Positions 15,779 through 24,321 are shown, counted from the first letter of the stretch. The stretch: 25,450 nucleotides of DNA from Actinomycetota bacterium (GCA_026393655.1 JAPKZT010000033.1:1-25450); one strand, 5' to 3'. Program-made: numbers and translations. The notes: a model not told the origin generated them from the letters alone.

Positions 15779-16603
15779 ATGTCAAGTCGAATTACGCCCA
15801 CAGAACATTTAGAAGAAGTACAGAATTCTTTTGATGATTCAATGAATCCGCGGTTGGTCGAAGTTTTGCGAGCAGCAGTTAAACATTTACATGCCTTTAC
15901 TGCTGAAGTTGGGCTGACGCATAAAGAATGGTTTGCCGGAATAGATTTTTTGACGCAAACAGGAAAGATGTGCGATGAGGTACGTCAGGAATTTATTTTG
16001 CTTTCAGACACCCTTGGAGTGTCAATGTTGCTCGAGATGATCAACTATGCCGCTTCAGATGGGGCCACAGAGCCAACGGTGTTTGGCCCGTTTCATGTTG
16101 ATGGGTCTCCAAATAGAAAAGATGGAGAATCAATAATTGACCACATATTTCCTACTGACAGCCCGCTGGTTTTTACCGGAACCGTTAATGATCTAAGCGG
16201 CAAACCAATTGCAGGCGCATCATTAGATGTCTGGCAAGTCCAATCAAACGGACTTTATGATGTGCAGCAAGGTGCCAGTCAGCGCAATCTTCGTGGAGTT
16301 TTCAAAACTAATGCCGATGGAAGTTTCACTATCAATACTGTGCGACCAATTGATTACACAATCCCCGATGATGGTCCTGTTGGCAAAATGCTGAGAGCCT
16401 CCGGTCGACATCAATGGCGACCAGCACATATCCATATGGTTGTTTCTGCTGTTGGGTTCATCCCCGTGATAACTCATTTGTTTGATCAAGCATCCAAATA
16501 TCTAGACAGCGACGCCGTGTTTGGCGTGAGAGATTCACTCATTGTCGATATGTCAAATGGTCACTGCAACTATGACTTCGTTCTAGACTCAACTCGTGAG
16601 TGA
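15779..16603 (+). CDS. Intradiol ring-cleavage dioxygenase, hydroxyquinol/catechol 1,2-dioxygenase-like
   Basis: A 274-residue Fe(III) dioxygenase that opens aromatic diols between the two hydroxyls. An N-terminal helical dimerisation domain (~25-100, EVRQEFILLSDTLGVSMLLE) precedes GATEPTVFGPFHVDGSP and the beta-sandwich core. All four Fe ligands are visible: Y160 (GLYDVQ), Y193 (DYTIPDDGPVG), H217 and H219 (RPAHIH). Length and the GPFHVDG block fit hydroxyquinol or catechol 1,2-dioxygenases; hydroxyquinol (product maleylacetate) is my preference given the hydroquinone-type dioxygenase upstream, but no maleylacetate reductase is in view. It follows the broken thiolase by 28 nt and overlaps the next gene by 8 nt. 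Unlike its two upstream neighbours it looks complete. Confidence 0.9.
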   Translation: MSSRITPTEHLEEVQNSFDDSMNPRLVEVLRAAVKHLHAFTAEVGLTHKEWFAGIDFLTQTGKMCDEVRQEFILLSDTLGVSMLLEMINYAASDGATEPTVFGPFHVDGSPNRKDGESIIDHIFPTDSPLVFTGTVNDLSGKPIAGASLDVWQVQSNGLYDVQQGASQRNLRGVFKTNADGSFTINTVRPIDYTIPDDGPVGKMLRASGRHQWRPAHIHMVVSAVGFIPVITHLFDQASKYLDSDAVFGVRDSLIVDMSNGHCNYDFVLDSTRE

Positions 16604-17114
16604 AGTGCACCCGCTTGACTGCAAAGCGTGTGCGGCAATTGATGCGTTTGACGGCAAAATTGACGGCAAAGTTTTCAATCTTGACCACTGGAATATCTCA
16701 CACGAAAGAAAGCACTTCGCTTCTTTAAGAAAAAAGGAAGATGTCGTTGCAGATCGAATTACCAAGTTTGCCGGCTCATTGAATTTTATTTATATTCACG
16801 CCGCCTGGTTCGGCGTCTGGGTCGCTGCCAATGTTGGAGTGTTCGGTGCTGCAATCAAGTTCGATGAGTTTCCATTTGGATTATTAACAATGCTCGTCAG
16901 TCTTGAAGCTATTTTTTTGGCAACTTTTGTAATGGTCAGTCAAAATCGTCAGTCAGCAAGAGCAGATTTGCGGGCGCAAGTTGACTTTGAAGCAAACCTG
17001 CAGTCTCTTATCTGGACAGTTCATGTTGGGTACGCCTTAAATATTGATATTGAACATGTCGGCGAACTGTGCCGACAAGCCATCGAAGAATCCCGAAAAA
17101 CGAAGGAGAATTAA
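16596..17114 (+). CDS. DUF1003 membrane protein
   Basis: A 172-residue protein. The soluble N-terminus includes DCKACAAIDAFDG, whose cysteine pair is noteworthy. The DUF1003 core follows: VADRITKFAGSLNFIYIH, a first helix to about residue 80, a second helix near 95-117 (FGLLTMLVSLEAIFLATFVMVS), and the highly conserved SQNRQSARADLRAQVDFEAN. Family function is unknown. The GTG start at 16596 overlaps the end of the dioxygenase gene by 8 nt; another GTG at 16605 is in frame, so the first few residues are uncertain. It is co-directional with the DUF2157 gene 4 nt downstream. Confidence 0.88.
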   Translation: MSEVHPLDCKACAAIDAFDGKIDGKVFNLDHWNISHERKHFASLRKKEDVVADRITKFAGSLNFIYIHAAWFGVWVAANVGVFGAAIKFDEFPFGLLTMLVSLEAIFLATFVMVSQNRQSARADLRAQVDFEANLQSLIWTVHVGYALNIDIEHVGELCRQAIEESRKTKEN

Positions 17115-17118
17115 AATA

Positions 17119-18021
17119 ATGCGATTTGACGAGCAGTTAGAAAGTTTCAAACAAGACGGCACGTTGTCGTCCGAGCAGGCCGAGTCGTTGCGCAACGCGA
17201 CACGATTTCCGATCAACTCAACTGAAGTCGTTTCAATCCTCGGTGGATTTTTTGTAATCCTTGGCGCCTTTTGGTTCTTATCGCCGCTATTGAGCAATAT
17301 CAGCCAACTTTTGTTAGCCATCACTTTGTACTTAATTAGTGGACTGTTGACCTTGGCGACTCGGTCGCTTATTCGGAAAGTTCAATTTAAGAACGCGGCA
17401 GAAGTAGTTGAAGTATTGGCGGTCACAAGTTTTGCAATCGCTACAGGCGTCGTTATGTCGCAAACTTCTGCAACTTCAGAATTATCAACGTTTGTTGCAT
17501 CAATTTCTGCACTGGTGTACGGGTTTCTTATATCTAGAAAACGTAAATTTTCAGGCTCATTTCTGTTATCGGCAAGTGCGATGATCATGACGATCTCGGG
17601 GCTTGCTGTTCTCGATGCAGTCGGAAACCTCGCGGGTTTTTGTTTGGTAGCAGTTGGTGCAGGTTTGCTTTGGTTCGCGCGAAAAACAAATGTCAGTGGC
17701 AAATTTACTTTGAGATTTTTTGCAACTTGCATCGTGGTTGTCGGTTTGATCTTCCCTCTACCTGATTTTGGATTGGACATTATTGGGGCCATAATTTCGA
17801 TGCTTTTTGCAGTCGCGCTTTTTATTTATGGCATCAAAACACTATTCACCGAAGTCGTGGTTATTTCTGGAGTCGGATTAGTAGTGGCTCAAATTAAATT
17901 AGTTACCACAATTACAGATAATTCAGGTGTGCAAGGTTTGGCTACTTTGCTAACTGGTGGGGTAATTGTCTTGTTTTCGCTTCGAAAACTGCGCGCCGAT
18001 CGTAACAAAACGCTCAGCTAA
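17119..18021 (+). CDS. DUF2157-like multi-pass membrane protein
   Basis: A 300-residue protein with a short cytoplasmic N-terminus (FDEQLESFKQDGTLSSEQAESL, the Q-x-G-xLS-x-EQ pattern of DUF2157). About nine to ten hydrophobic helices follow, from VVSILGGFFVILGAFWFL to LATLLTGGVIVLFSL. The function of the family is unknown. I chose the ATG at 17119 because AAGGAG at 17103-17108 lies 10 nt upstream; the frame is open to 17044, but that would overlap the DUF1003 gene. It converges on the ABC-F gene with a 4-nt gap. Confidence 0.8.
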   Translation: MRFDEQLESFKQDGTLSSEQAESLRNATRFPINSTEVVSILGGFFVILGAFWFLSPLLSNISQLLLAITLYLISGLLTLATRSLIRKVQFKNAAEVVEVLAVTSFAIATGVVMSQTSATSELSTFVASISALVYGFLISRKRKFSGSFLLSASAMIMTISGLAVLDAVGNLAGFCLVAVGAGLLWFARKTNVSGKFTLRFFATCIVVVGLIFPLPDFGLDIIGAIISMLFAVALFIYGIKTLFTEVVVISGVGLVVAQIKLVTTITDNSGVQGLATLLTGGVIVLFSLRKLRADRNKTLS

Positions 18022-18025
18022 TAAT

Positions 18026-19855
18026 TTATTCAGCCTCGGCGGCGAGTGCTAGCCAGGTTTCTTCGGCTGAATTAACTTTGGCTTGCGCCTTGGCCAAATC
18101 TTCGCTAATTTTTGCTAACTTCACGTGGTCATTGCCTGCAGACCTCATTTGCATGGTGACTTTTTCGAGTTCTGCTGTGGCTTTGGTGAGTGCCGTTTCT
18201 GCTTGAGTAACTAATCGGCGAAGTGTGCTCGGACTCTTTGATGATTTCGTCGATTTTGGTTTTTGTGAAAGTTCGGCTGCAGCAACGGTTGGCGTGCTGA
18301 TCAATTTGCCGCGCTGTGCCCCAGTCATTTGCTCGGTTGGCGCCGAATTTCGTTGCTTCAACCAACCAGCCACGCCTCCGCGCACAACTGCCGCACCACC
18401 GACACCATCAAGCGCCAAAACGTCAATCACAGTTCGATCCAAAAATATTCGGTCGTGGCTAACGACAACAACAATGCCAGGCCACTCATCTAAATAATCT
18501 TCAAGCGCGCGCAACGTGTCGAGATCTAAATCGTTTGTCGGTTCGTCAAGCAATAAAACATTTGGTTGCTCAATCAATGTCAGCAATAGTTGCAAGCGTC
18601 TACGCTCGCCACCCGACAAAGTTGAAATCGGCGCATATTGAGTGTCGCCGTCAAACCAAAACTGTCGCATCAACTGATTGTCTTCGATTGATGGCTGACC
18701 TTTGTCGCCGGCGACGGCCTCGCGCACGCGCTGGTTGACATTTAGTTCGCGCCCGAGTTGGTCGTAGTAGCCAATCTTTACGGTGCTACCAATATCGATA
18801 TGCCCGTGTGTTGGTTTGAGCCGACCTGAAATTAAATCAAGCAACGTGCTTTTGCCTGCGCCGTTTGGTCCGACGATTCCGAGGCGGTCACCGGGTTCAA
18901 GTTCATGGTCAAACGGATTCAAAACCAATGCGCTTGCATCTGCACCTGAATCGGTTTTCGCTACAGTGCCAGGTTTTGCGCCCGGCCACGAGAAGCCAAC
19001 GCCGTGTAGTTCTACTCCTTTTGAGCCGAGTCGTTGGTTGCCAAGAGATAAACCAATTTCGCCCGCTCGTGCAGCAGCCTCCGGTCGGCGATTAACGAGT
19101 TCTGTTGCTGCAGCAATTCGCGCTTTTGGTTTTGTAGTTCGTGCAGGTGCACCGCGACGCAACCACGCGAGTTCGGTGCGGGCCAAGTTTTTTCGTTTCT
19201 GTTCGGCAGTCGCCGCTTGTTCTTCGCGTTCAATTCGTGCCGAAAGATATGCGGCGTATCCCGAGCCAGCGTTGCGATTCGCAGGCATATGCAAATAAGC
19301 ATGACCGCGATCAATTTCAAGAACTTTTGTCGTAACACGATCAAGCACGTGACGATCGTGCGTTACCAAAATTAATCCACCGCGGTAATTTGCCAACCAC
19401 TCTTCAAGATAGGCAATGGCGTCAAGATCTAAATGGTTAGTTGGCTCGTCGAGAATTAATGCATCCCACTCGCTCACAAGTAGCGCCGCGAGAGCAACTC
19501 GTTTTTGTTGTCCACCAGAAAGTTCATTTGTTTGTGCGTCGATTAAGCCAGTCATGCCGAGTCGGTCGAGCATTGCCTCGCCACGCCAATCTTCACCCAC
19601 CGCATTGCGCACAGTGCCCTTTGGTAAAACTGGTTGCTGGGCGAGAATGCCAATTCGTGCACCGCGACCATAACGCACGACGCCCGAGTCAGGCGAGTAG
19701 TCGCCACTCAAGATGCGCAACAGTGTGCTTTTGCCGCAGCCGTTTAATCCGACTACACCGATTCGATCACCATCGCTGAGGGTCAAAGAAATATCGTCAA
19801 ATAACGGTCGGTTCGGACGAGAGGCTTTTAGCCCTTGGGCGTCAATCAAAATCAC
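18026..19855 (-). CDS. uup: ABC-F ATPase, Uup-type
   Basis: A 609-residue soluble protein with two tandem ATPase domains and no membrane segments. Domain 1: Walker A GLNGCGKST (~36-44), LSGGQQKR, Walker B LILDEPTNHLD and VTHDRHVLD. The interdomain linker carries LAWLRRGAPARTTKPKAR, the diagnostic linker sequence of Uup. Domain 2: GPNGAGKST, LSGGERRR, LLLDEPTNDLD, VSHDRIFLD. A Ser/Lys-rich segment and a C-terminal coiled coil (~545-605, ITKATAEL-type heptads) end the protein, as in Uup. ABC-F proteins act on ribosomes or, for Uup, also on branched DNA. The start is GTG at 19855; TAGCCT ends 8 nt upstream. It is divergent from the acyl-CoA synthetase with a 44-nt gap. The symbol is by architecture only. 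Confidence 0.9.
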   Translation of the reverse strand: MILIDAQGLKASRPNRPLFDDISLTLSDGDRIGVVGLNGCGKSTLLRILSGDYSPDSGVVRYGRGARIGILAQQPVLPKGTVRNAVGEDWRGEAMLDRLGMTGLIDAQTNELSGGQQKRVALAALLVSEWDALILDEPTNHLDLDAIAYLEEWLANYRGGLILVTHDRHVLDRVTTKVLEIDRGHAYLHMPANRNAGSGYAAYLSARIEREEQAATAEQKRKNLARTELAWLRRGAPARTTKPKARIAAATELVNRRPEAAARAGEIGLSLGNQRLGSKGVELHGVGFSWPGAKPGTVAKTDSGADASALVLNPFDHELEPGDRLGIVGPNGAGKSTLLDLISGRLKPTHGHIDIGSTVKIGYYDQLGRELNVNQRVREAVAGDKGQPSIEDNQLMRQFWFDGDTQYAPISTLSGGERRRLQLLLTLIEQPNVLLLDEPTNDLDLDTLRALEDYLDEWPGIVVVVSHDRIFLDRTVIDVLALDGVGGAAVVRGGVAGWLKQRNSAPTEQMTGAQRGKLISTPTVAAAELSQKPKSTKSSKSPSTLRRLVTQAETALTKATAELEKVTMQMRSAGNDHVKLAKISEDLAKAQAKVNSAEETWLALAAEAE

Positions 19856-19899
19856 AGCCTTTTAGGCTACGAGTAGAGCCTTGACTATGGTTGATATCT

Positions 19900-21459
19900 A
19901 TGCCTGACTTTCTAACAAACTATGCACAAACTCAGCCCAACAAGTTGGCTGTGATTGATGACCGACCAAATGGCAAAACTCGCACACTGAATTGGCAGCA
20001 ACTTAATGAAGAAGCGAATCGTCTTGTCAACGTTTTAACTGACATTGGTGTCACTGAGCCTGGTGAAAAAGTTGTGTGGTGCGGTCAAAACTCTGTTGGT
20101 GTCGTCGTAATGACAAATGCTGCGCGAAAACTTGGCATTACTTCAGTGCCACTCAACTACCGATTGAGTGATGACGAGTCGGCATATGTCACAGATCACT
20201 GTGATGCCACAGTTGTCTATGTAGACGCCGAAAACGCGGCAACTTTTGAGCGAATCCGTGATCGAATTCCGAAAGTTAAAAAAATTCTCGTTTACGATGG
20301 CGACGCGCCAGAGTCAATGCTTTCGTGTGATGAACTAATGGCGGCAGCGTCGCCGCTTGAACCAGCCGTAATCGCAAGCCGTGAACCAGGTGCAACAATG
20401 ATTTACACATCGGGCACAACGGGCAAACCAAAAGGTGCGTTGCGCACTTCGCGCACGAGCCCAGAGCAAGGTTTGGCGCTTGCTCAGTTGCTCGGGAATT
20501 CACCAAACGATATTTATTTGACAACCGGCCCGCTTTATCACAGTGGCCCCGGCGGTTTTATGGTCACGGCATTGGCTTATGGTCAGACGATTATTACGCA
20601 GCGTAAATTTGATCCGCAAGATTGGTTACGACTAGTTGATAAATACAAAGCGTCAACGACATTCAGTGCGCCGACACCGATTCGAATGATCTGCAATCTG
20701 CCTCCTGAGATCAAGAAAAATTACAATGTCTCATCAATGCGATGCATGGTCGCCAATGCTGCACCGTGGAGCATGACGCTCAAGAAAATGTATTTAGATT
20801 ATTTTCCTGCGATTTCGCTCTACGAGATTTACGGATCAACTGAACTTGGCGTGAATTGTGTGTTGCTGCCAGAAGATCAGTTGCGAAAGCCTGGCTCATG
20901 CGGCAAACCATCGCCATTAGTTGAGATTAAATTATTCGACGATGACAGCAATGAAGTGACTGGTTTCGGCCCGCAACAAACGGGTGAGTTATACGTCAAG
21001 AGCCCGTCAGTATTTGCGGATTACTACAAACAGCACGACAAATATGTTGCCGACCAAAAACATGGGTATCAAACCGTCGGCGATATCGCATATCGCGACG
21101 AAGACGGATACCTATATATATGGGATCGCAAGAAAGACATGATCATTTCTGCGGGGATGAATATCTACCCGGCCGAGATTGAAGGCGTGCTCGAGAATCA
21201 TCAAGAGATATACGAAGCCGCTGTTTTTGGTATTCCGAGTGAAGAGTGGGGCGAAAGTGTGCACGCAGTGATTGTTCGTCGCCCGGGTTCAACTCTTACC
21301 GAGGCCGATGTTGATGTTTATGCTCGCGTGCATTTAGCGAGTTACAAGGTTCCGCGCTCAGTCACGTGGAGCGACGAACTACCAAAGACCGGCTCGGGAA
21401 AAATCTTGAAGCGGGACCTTCGTGCCCCATACTGGGCTGGGCGAGCATCGCAGGTTTAA
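19900..21459 (+). CDS. Acyl-CoA synthetase / AMP-dependent ligase (FadD-like)
   Basis: A 519-residue adenylate-forming enzyme that activates a carboxylic acid with ATP and joins it to CoA. Motifs: A3 YTSGTTGKPKG (169-179), A5 YEIYGSTELG, A7 VGDIAYRDEDGYLYIWDRKKD followed by MIISAGMNIYPAEIE, and A10 PKTGSGKILKRDLR with catalytic K501. The GMNIYPAEIE hinge is typical of fatty- or aryl-acid CoA ligases of actinobacteria. Chain-length specificity cannot be read. I chose the ATG at 19900 (MPDFLTNYAQ); an in-frame TTG at 19891 would add three residues. TATGGT ends 8 nt before the ATG. Confidence 0.93.
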   Translation: MPDFLTNYAQTQPNKLAVIDDRPNGKTRTLNWQQLNEEANRLVNVLTDIGVTEPGEKVVWCGQNSVGVVVMTNAARKLGITSVPLNYRLSDDESAYVTDHCDATVVYVDAENAATFERIRDRIPKVKKILVYDGDAPESMLSCDELMAAASPLEPAVIASREPGATMIYTSGTTGKPKGALRTSRTSPEQGLALAQLLGNSPNDIYLTTGPLYHSGPGGFMVTALAYGQTIITQRKFDPQDWLRLVDKYKASTTFSAPTPIRMICNLPPEIKKNYNVSSMRCMVANAAPWSMTLKKMYLDYFPAISLYEIYGSTELGVNCVLLPEDQLRKPGSCGKPSPLVEIKLFDDDSNEVTGFGPQQTGELYVKSPSVFADYYKQHDKYVADQKHGYQTVGDIAYRDEDGYLYIWDRKKDMIISAGMNIYPAEIEGVLENHQEIYEAAVFGIPSEEWGESVHAVIVRRPGSTLTEADVDVYARVHLASYKVPRSVTWSDELPKTGSGKILKRDLRAPYWAGRASQV

Positions 21460-21472
21460 GAAGTTTGTCAAG

Positions 21473-21500
21473 TTGGCACAAGTATGTGGTGCGTTACAAT
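21473..21500 (+). promoter_or_regulatory. Strong candidate sigma-A promoter for the secreted protease
   Basis: TTGGCA (21473-21478) and TACAAT (21495-21500) are 16 nt apart, the best promoter match in the window. The -10 ends 6 nt before the ATG at 21507, so the transcript should be leaderless. Confidence 0.65.
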
Positions 21501-21506
21501 TAACAA

Positions 21507-21752
21507 ATGAAATTTGATAAACGTGTTGCCTATCTCGTCGCGCTGTGCCTGTTTGTAGCGACTTCTGTCGGTGCAGCCGATGCTGCTCAAGTTGTTAGCG
21601 CAGATTCAACCGATTACGGTAAGCCAACGACTGGTGTTTTACGCGCTCTGATTGTCAATATCGGCACACCAAGTTTGCCAGCGCGACCTAGAAACGAATT
21701 CACTTCATCGGTTGCGACGGCTGCGCAGCAGATAAATCAACTTTTTGCTTAA
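21507..21752 (+). pseudogene. Secreted metalloprotease, N-terminal fragment (signal peptide and start of prodomain)
   Basis: An 81-residue frame that begins MKFDKRVAYLVALCLFVATS and ends its signal peptide at about AADAA. It continues GVLRALIVNIGTPSLPARP and EFTSSVATAAQQINQLF, the opening usually seen in secreted M6/M11-like peptidases before the catalytic domain. It runs into TAA at 21750-21752, while the rest of the protease continues in the +1 frame from 21745. The T5 run at 21742-21746 lies at the switch; removing one T would join the frames as ...NQLLLNDVANL. A good promoter precedes it, so the gene was recently active or the shift is a sequencing error. Confidence 0.7.
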
Positions 21753-22710
21753 TGACGTCGCAAACCTTTGTGATGCAGAATTTGACTCATGGCAGGCAGC
21801 AGTGTCAAAACAAGTTGATATTTCGCCGTATCGATTTGTCACATTAATTATTCCTCTCCCTGGCGACGAAGAAGATCAATGTGAATGGGACGGCATTTCT
21901 GATATGCCAGGAAAATTCTCATATGACTTCTCGCCACCCTCAGATCAAGATTCAAATTTTCCAAATATGACGGTTGCACATGAGTGGGGCCACGGCATGA
22001 CGCTTGAGCATATGAGTCAAATCATTTGCAAAAAAAATGGAACGGCTGTGTCGTTTGTTAGTCGTGCTGAACGAGATAAAAGTTGTCAGAAAATTGACTA
22101 CTCAACTTTTTCGTTTATGGGATCTGAATCTGAATTAAGAATTATGGCAGGTGAGCGAAGTCAACTTGGTTGGTTGCGTGCGGGCGAAGAGCAAGAAGTA
22201 ACCGAAGGAACATTTACTTTGGGTGCTGATGGTCCGCTTTCTTTATTGTGGCTCAAAAACTCTGAAGGTGACCGCTTTCAAATTGAATTCGTTAAGGCTC
22301 TAAACCCAAACTACCCAAAGCAATTCTTTGACATCGTTTCAGATGACTTTGTCAAAGTCACAAATGGTTGGACGAATGATGGTGTGATCATTAAGTTCAT
22401 GGCAGATTATGAGAAAGACGCTGCTTATCCGAACGGCTACATGGCACACCCTCACATAATTGACACCTCTCCAGAGACTGCCATAGTCACCGATTCTGCG
22501 CTCAAGGCGGGTAAGTTGTTTGTTGACCCAACAGGAACTTTTCAAATTGATGTTTTAGAAGTCACCGGCGCGAGTGCAACAGTAAGAATTGGTAAGCCAA
22601 CTGGTGCTGTAGTGGCAACAAAAATTACTATTACGTGTGTTAAAGGCAAAAAGACACGAAATGTAACTGGTCTGAATCCGCAGTGTCCAAAAGGTTTTGT
22701 AAAAATTTGA
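21745..22710 (+). pseudogene. Secreted metzincin-like metalloprotease (M6/M11-like), catalytic and C-terminal part, frameshifted from its signal peptide
   Basis: A 321-residue frame with no signal peptide of its own. It has HEWGHGMTLEH (H79, E80, H83, H89), an HExxHxxxxxH zinc site in which the usual Gly is Thr, followed ~36 residues later by FSFMGS (M125), resembling the Met-turn of gametolysin-like enzymes. Four cysteines lie in the catalytic half (C9, C46, C95, C114). A beta-rich region follows (DTSPETAIVTDSALKAGKLF), and the tail is a distinctive two-cysteine basic segment. It would be an extracellular zinc peptidase once joined to the upstream signal peptide. A TTG at 21745 could serve as a start, but an unexported protease is unlikely. 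The usual S-YG-x-x-x-x-GDV block before the first Cys seems absent, so a small deletion is possible. Confidence 0.72.
22621..22707 (+). other. Two-cysteine, lysine-rich C-terminal tail of the secreted protease
   Basis: The tail reads ITITCVKGKKTRNVTG, then LNPQCPKGFVKI. From memory, tails of the form TCVKGK-x-x-K-x-V-x-x-x-x-P-x-CP-x-GYKKK end many secreted proteins of aquatic actinobacteria. It may act as a small disulfide-stabilised sorting or wall-binding element. This is recognition by eye, not a search. Confidence 0.5.
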
Positions 22711-22737
22711 TTTAATCAGCGCAAGCCATTTGTGAAG

Positions 22738-22743
22738 TAATCT
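22738..22743 (+). promoter_or_regulatory. Probable leaderless -10 hexamer that sets the start of the small hypothetical gene
   Basis: TAATCT ends exactly 6 nt before the GTG at 22750, supporting that start. No clear -35 is visible. Confidence 0.4.
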
Positions 22744-22749
22744 TGTGGC

Positions 22750-23223
22750 GTGCCGAACGTTCTTGAAATACCAAAAGCGTTTACGCCGACAGGTGGTTAT
22801 GGCAGCGAAATGCCTGCACCAGTGTTGGCAGATTGCACCGACGCACTTGCGAATAATATTCCTGATTTTCGCGGATTATGGCGGGCGATTGACGTTCGAG
22901 TTAACGGCGAAGTTGCACCTGCAACACTAAAAGTTTGGCAACATTTAGAGCGCATTGAGCAGGCCGGCAATCGTGTCGTTATCACTGCAGGTGGTGTGTT
23001 GCATGACATGTACGCCGATGGAACTTTTGAAAACGGAGTCAATGATGTGATGGCCGCAGACTTTGTTACTCCGATTTCTATTGCTGCAATTTTTGAAAAT
23101 GATGTTCTCGTTTTGCGTCCGCGCGGCTTAGAAGGCATAGAGGTAAAACGCTGGCTTGACGGTGCGCATCTGATCTGGGAGTACAGCACGTTTTTTACTG
23201 TTCGCCTCGAGCGTCTTACTTAG
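22750..23223 (+). CDS. Hypothetical protein, possibly lipocalin-like
   Basis: A 157-residue cytoplasmic protein without signal peptide or membrane segment. I do not recognise the family with confidence. Features: PDFRGLWRAIDVRVNGE (~38-54), LKVWQHLERIEQAGNRVVIT (~60-79), a GGVLHDMYADGTFENGVNDV segment (~81-100) rich in Gly and acidic residues, and a final strand-like EYSTFFTVRLERL. The alternation of GxW, paired beta strands and a VWQ-x-x-ERIEQAGNRVVIT core suggests a small beta-barrel of the lipocalin or ligand-binding type, only as a guess. The start is GTG at 22750. The gene converges on the 2-oxoglutarate oxygenase with a 24-nt gap. Confidence 0.7.
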   Translation: MPNVLEIPKAFTPTGGYGSEMPAPVLADCTDALANNIPDFRGLWRAIDVRVNGEVAPATLKVWQHLERIEQAGNRVVITAGGVLHDMYADGTFENGVNDVMAADFVTPISIAAIFENDVLVLRPRGLEGIEVKRWLDGAHLIWEYSTFFTVRLERLT

Positions 23224-23247
23224 CCCAATTTCGAAAATGGTCAGCTG

Positions 23248-24315
23248 TTATTTGAGGGTTGCGAATAGCGCGGGGAAAACTTTAGAAACTTTTGAAGTTA
23301 AGTAATCTCCGTAAGTCCCTGTCCACGCTTGAACACTCGTGCCATCCCAGCGACGCGAGACATCATCAGCAGGTGGCGTGCCGTCGAGTGGCAGCGGCTC
23401 AACCGATGCATCCCACGATGGATCAATAAAAAACGGATACGACATACGCTCGCGTCCGCTCGAATTCTTAACTCGGTGCGCCGTCGAACGATATCGGCCA
23501 AGAGTTAGGCGATCAAGCATGTCACCAATATTTACAACAAATACTTCTGGTTCTGCTGGCACGTCAAGCCAAGTATCGTCGTCACTCGAACTTCTCGAAC
23601 CTTCGCTCTTTGCAGTGCCGGGCATGCGCACTTGTAAACCGCCGCAATCATCCTGCGCAAGAATTGTCAGCAATCCGTAATCTGTGTGCTCAGCCACGCC
23701 CCATTCGCTAATGCCATCTTGTGGCAAACGCAAAATATCAATCGGCGGATAGTGAAAGATTCGAAACAAGCAAGTTGGCTCACGTGCAATAGTTCTCGCA
23801 AACCAGTCGGCTGGCATCTGCAAACCCAAAGCAACGCCGCGCATCAAAGCAGCGCCAAGATGATGCATCGCTGCAAACCATTCGTCGGCGCACGCGCCCA
23901 ATTCGGCCGGCACTTGCGGATACAAATTTGCACCATGTAATGGCGTTCTCGCAATTACGCGCGGGTCATTTGCCGGCAATTGTTGACCTATATATAAGCC
24001 CTCTTTGCGGTCGGGCACACCAGAAGTCAGTTCATCCCCTACGCCAAACCAGCCACGCCAAGCCGAACCTGCAAGTGGCATTGCGCATTTTGATTTTTCT
24101 GCGTTGTTGAGGGCGAAAAATTCACGGGATAATTTGTCAAGGCGTTGGCGAAGATCCGCAGAAACACCGTGGTTGGTGATCCGAAAGAATCCACTGTCGC
24201 GACATGCAGAATCAATTTCGTTGGCACAAGAACTTACGCTCAAGCTACTTGGCGAGCCTGACAATAGTGGCCCGACATCGATAAGCGGCAAAGTCAGTTT
24301 TTGTGGCGAACCCAT
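23248..24315 (-). CDS. 2-oxoglutarate/Fe(II)-dependent oxygenase, isopenicillin N synthase-like
   Basis: A 355-residue member of the IPNS/plant-type dioxygenase family. The N-terminal domain carries the typical SACRDSGFFRITNHGV (36-51). The core has the Fe triad H210 and D212 (AEHTDYGLLTIL) with H280 (YRSTAHRVKN), and R290 with S292 (RERMSYPFF) as the 2-oxoglutarate clamp. Since the R-x-S pair and triad are intact it should be active. A Ser/Asp-rich insertion (~232-248) between two core strands is unusual. The substrate is unknown; relatives oxidise amino acids, alkaloids or small peptides. The ATG at 24315 is preceded by a -10 6 nt upstream. It is divergent from the ferredoxin/P450 pair with 53 nt between them, so these oxidative genes may belong together. 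Confidence 0.92.
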   Translation of the reverse strand: MGSPQKLTLPLIDVGPLLSGSPSSLSVSSCANEIDSACRDSGFFRITNHGVSADLRQRLDKLSREFFALNNAEKSKCAMPLAGSAWRGWFGVGDELTSGVPDRKEGLYIGQQLPANDPRVIARTPLHGANLYPQVPAELGACADEWFAAMHHLGAALMRGVALGLQMPADWFARTIAREPTCLFRIFHYPPIDILRLPQDGISEWGVAEHTDYGLLTILAQDDCGGLQVRMPGTAKSEGSRSSSDDDTWLDVPAEPEVFVVNIGDMLDRLTLGRYRSTAHRVKNSSGRERMSYPFFIDPSWDASVEPLPLDGTPPADDVSRRWDGTSVQAWTGTYGDYLTSKVSKVFPALFATLK

Positions 24316-24321
24316 TATTTA

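Noticed and set aside
18783..19298. 171-residue open frame antisense to the ABC-F gene
   Set aside because: Its composition is typical of a reverse-strand shadow, and it runs across the conserved second ATPase domain of a real gene.
21735..21760. Programmed +1 ribosomal frameshift in the protease
   Set aside because: The site CTT TTT GCT TAA lacks the stalling features of known +1 sites such as prfB, and homologous sequence also seems missing, so an indel is simpler.
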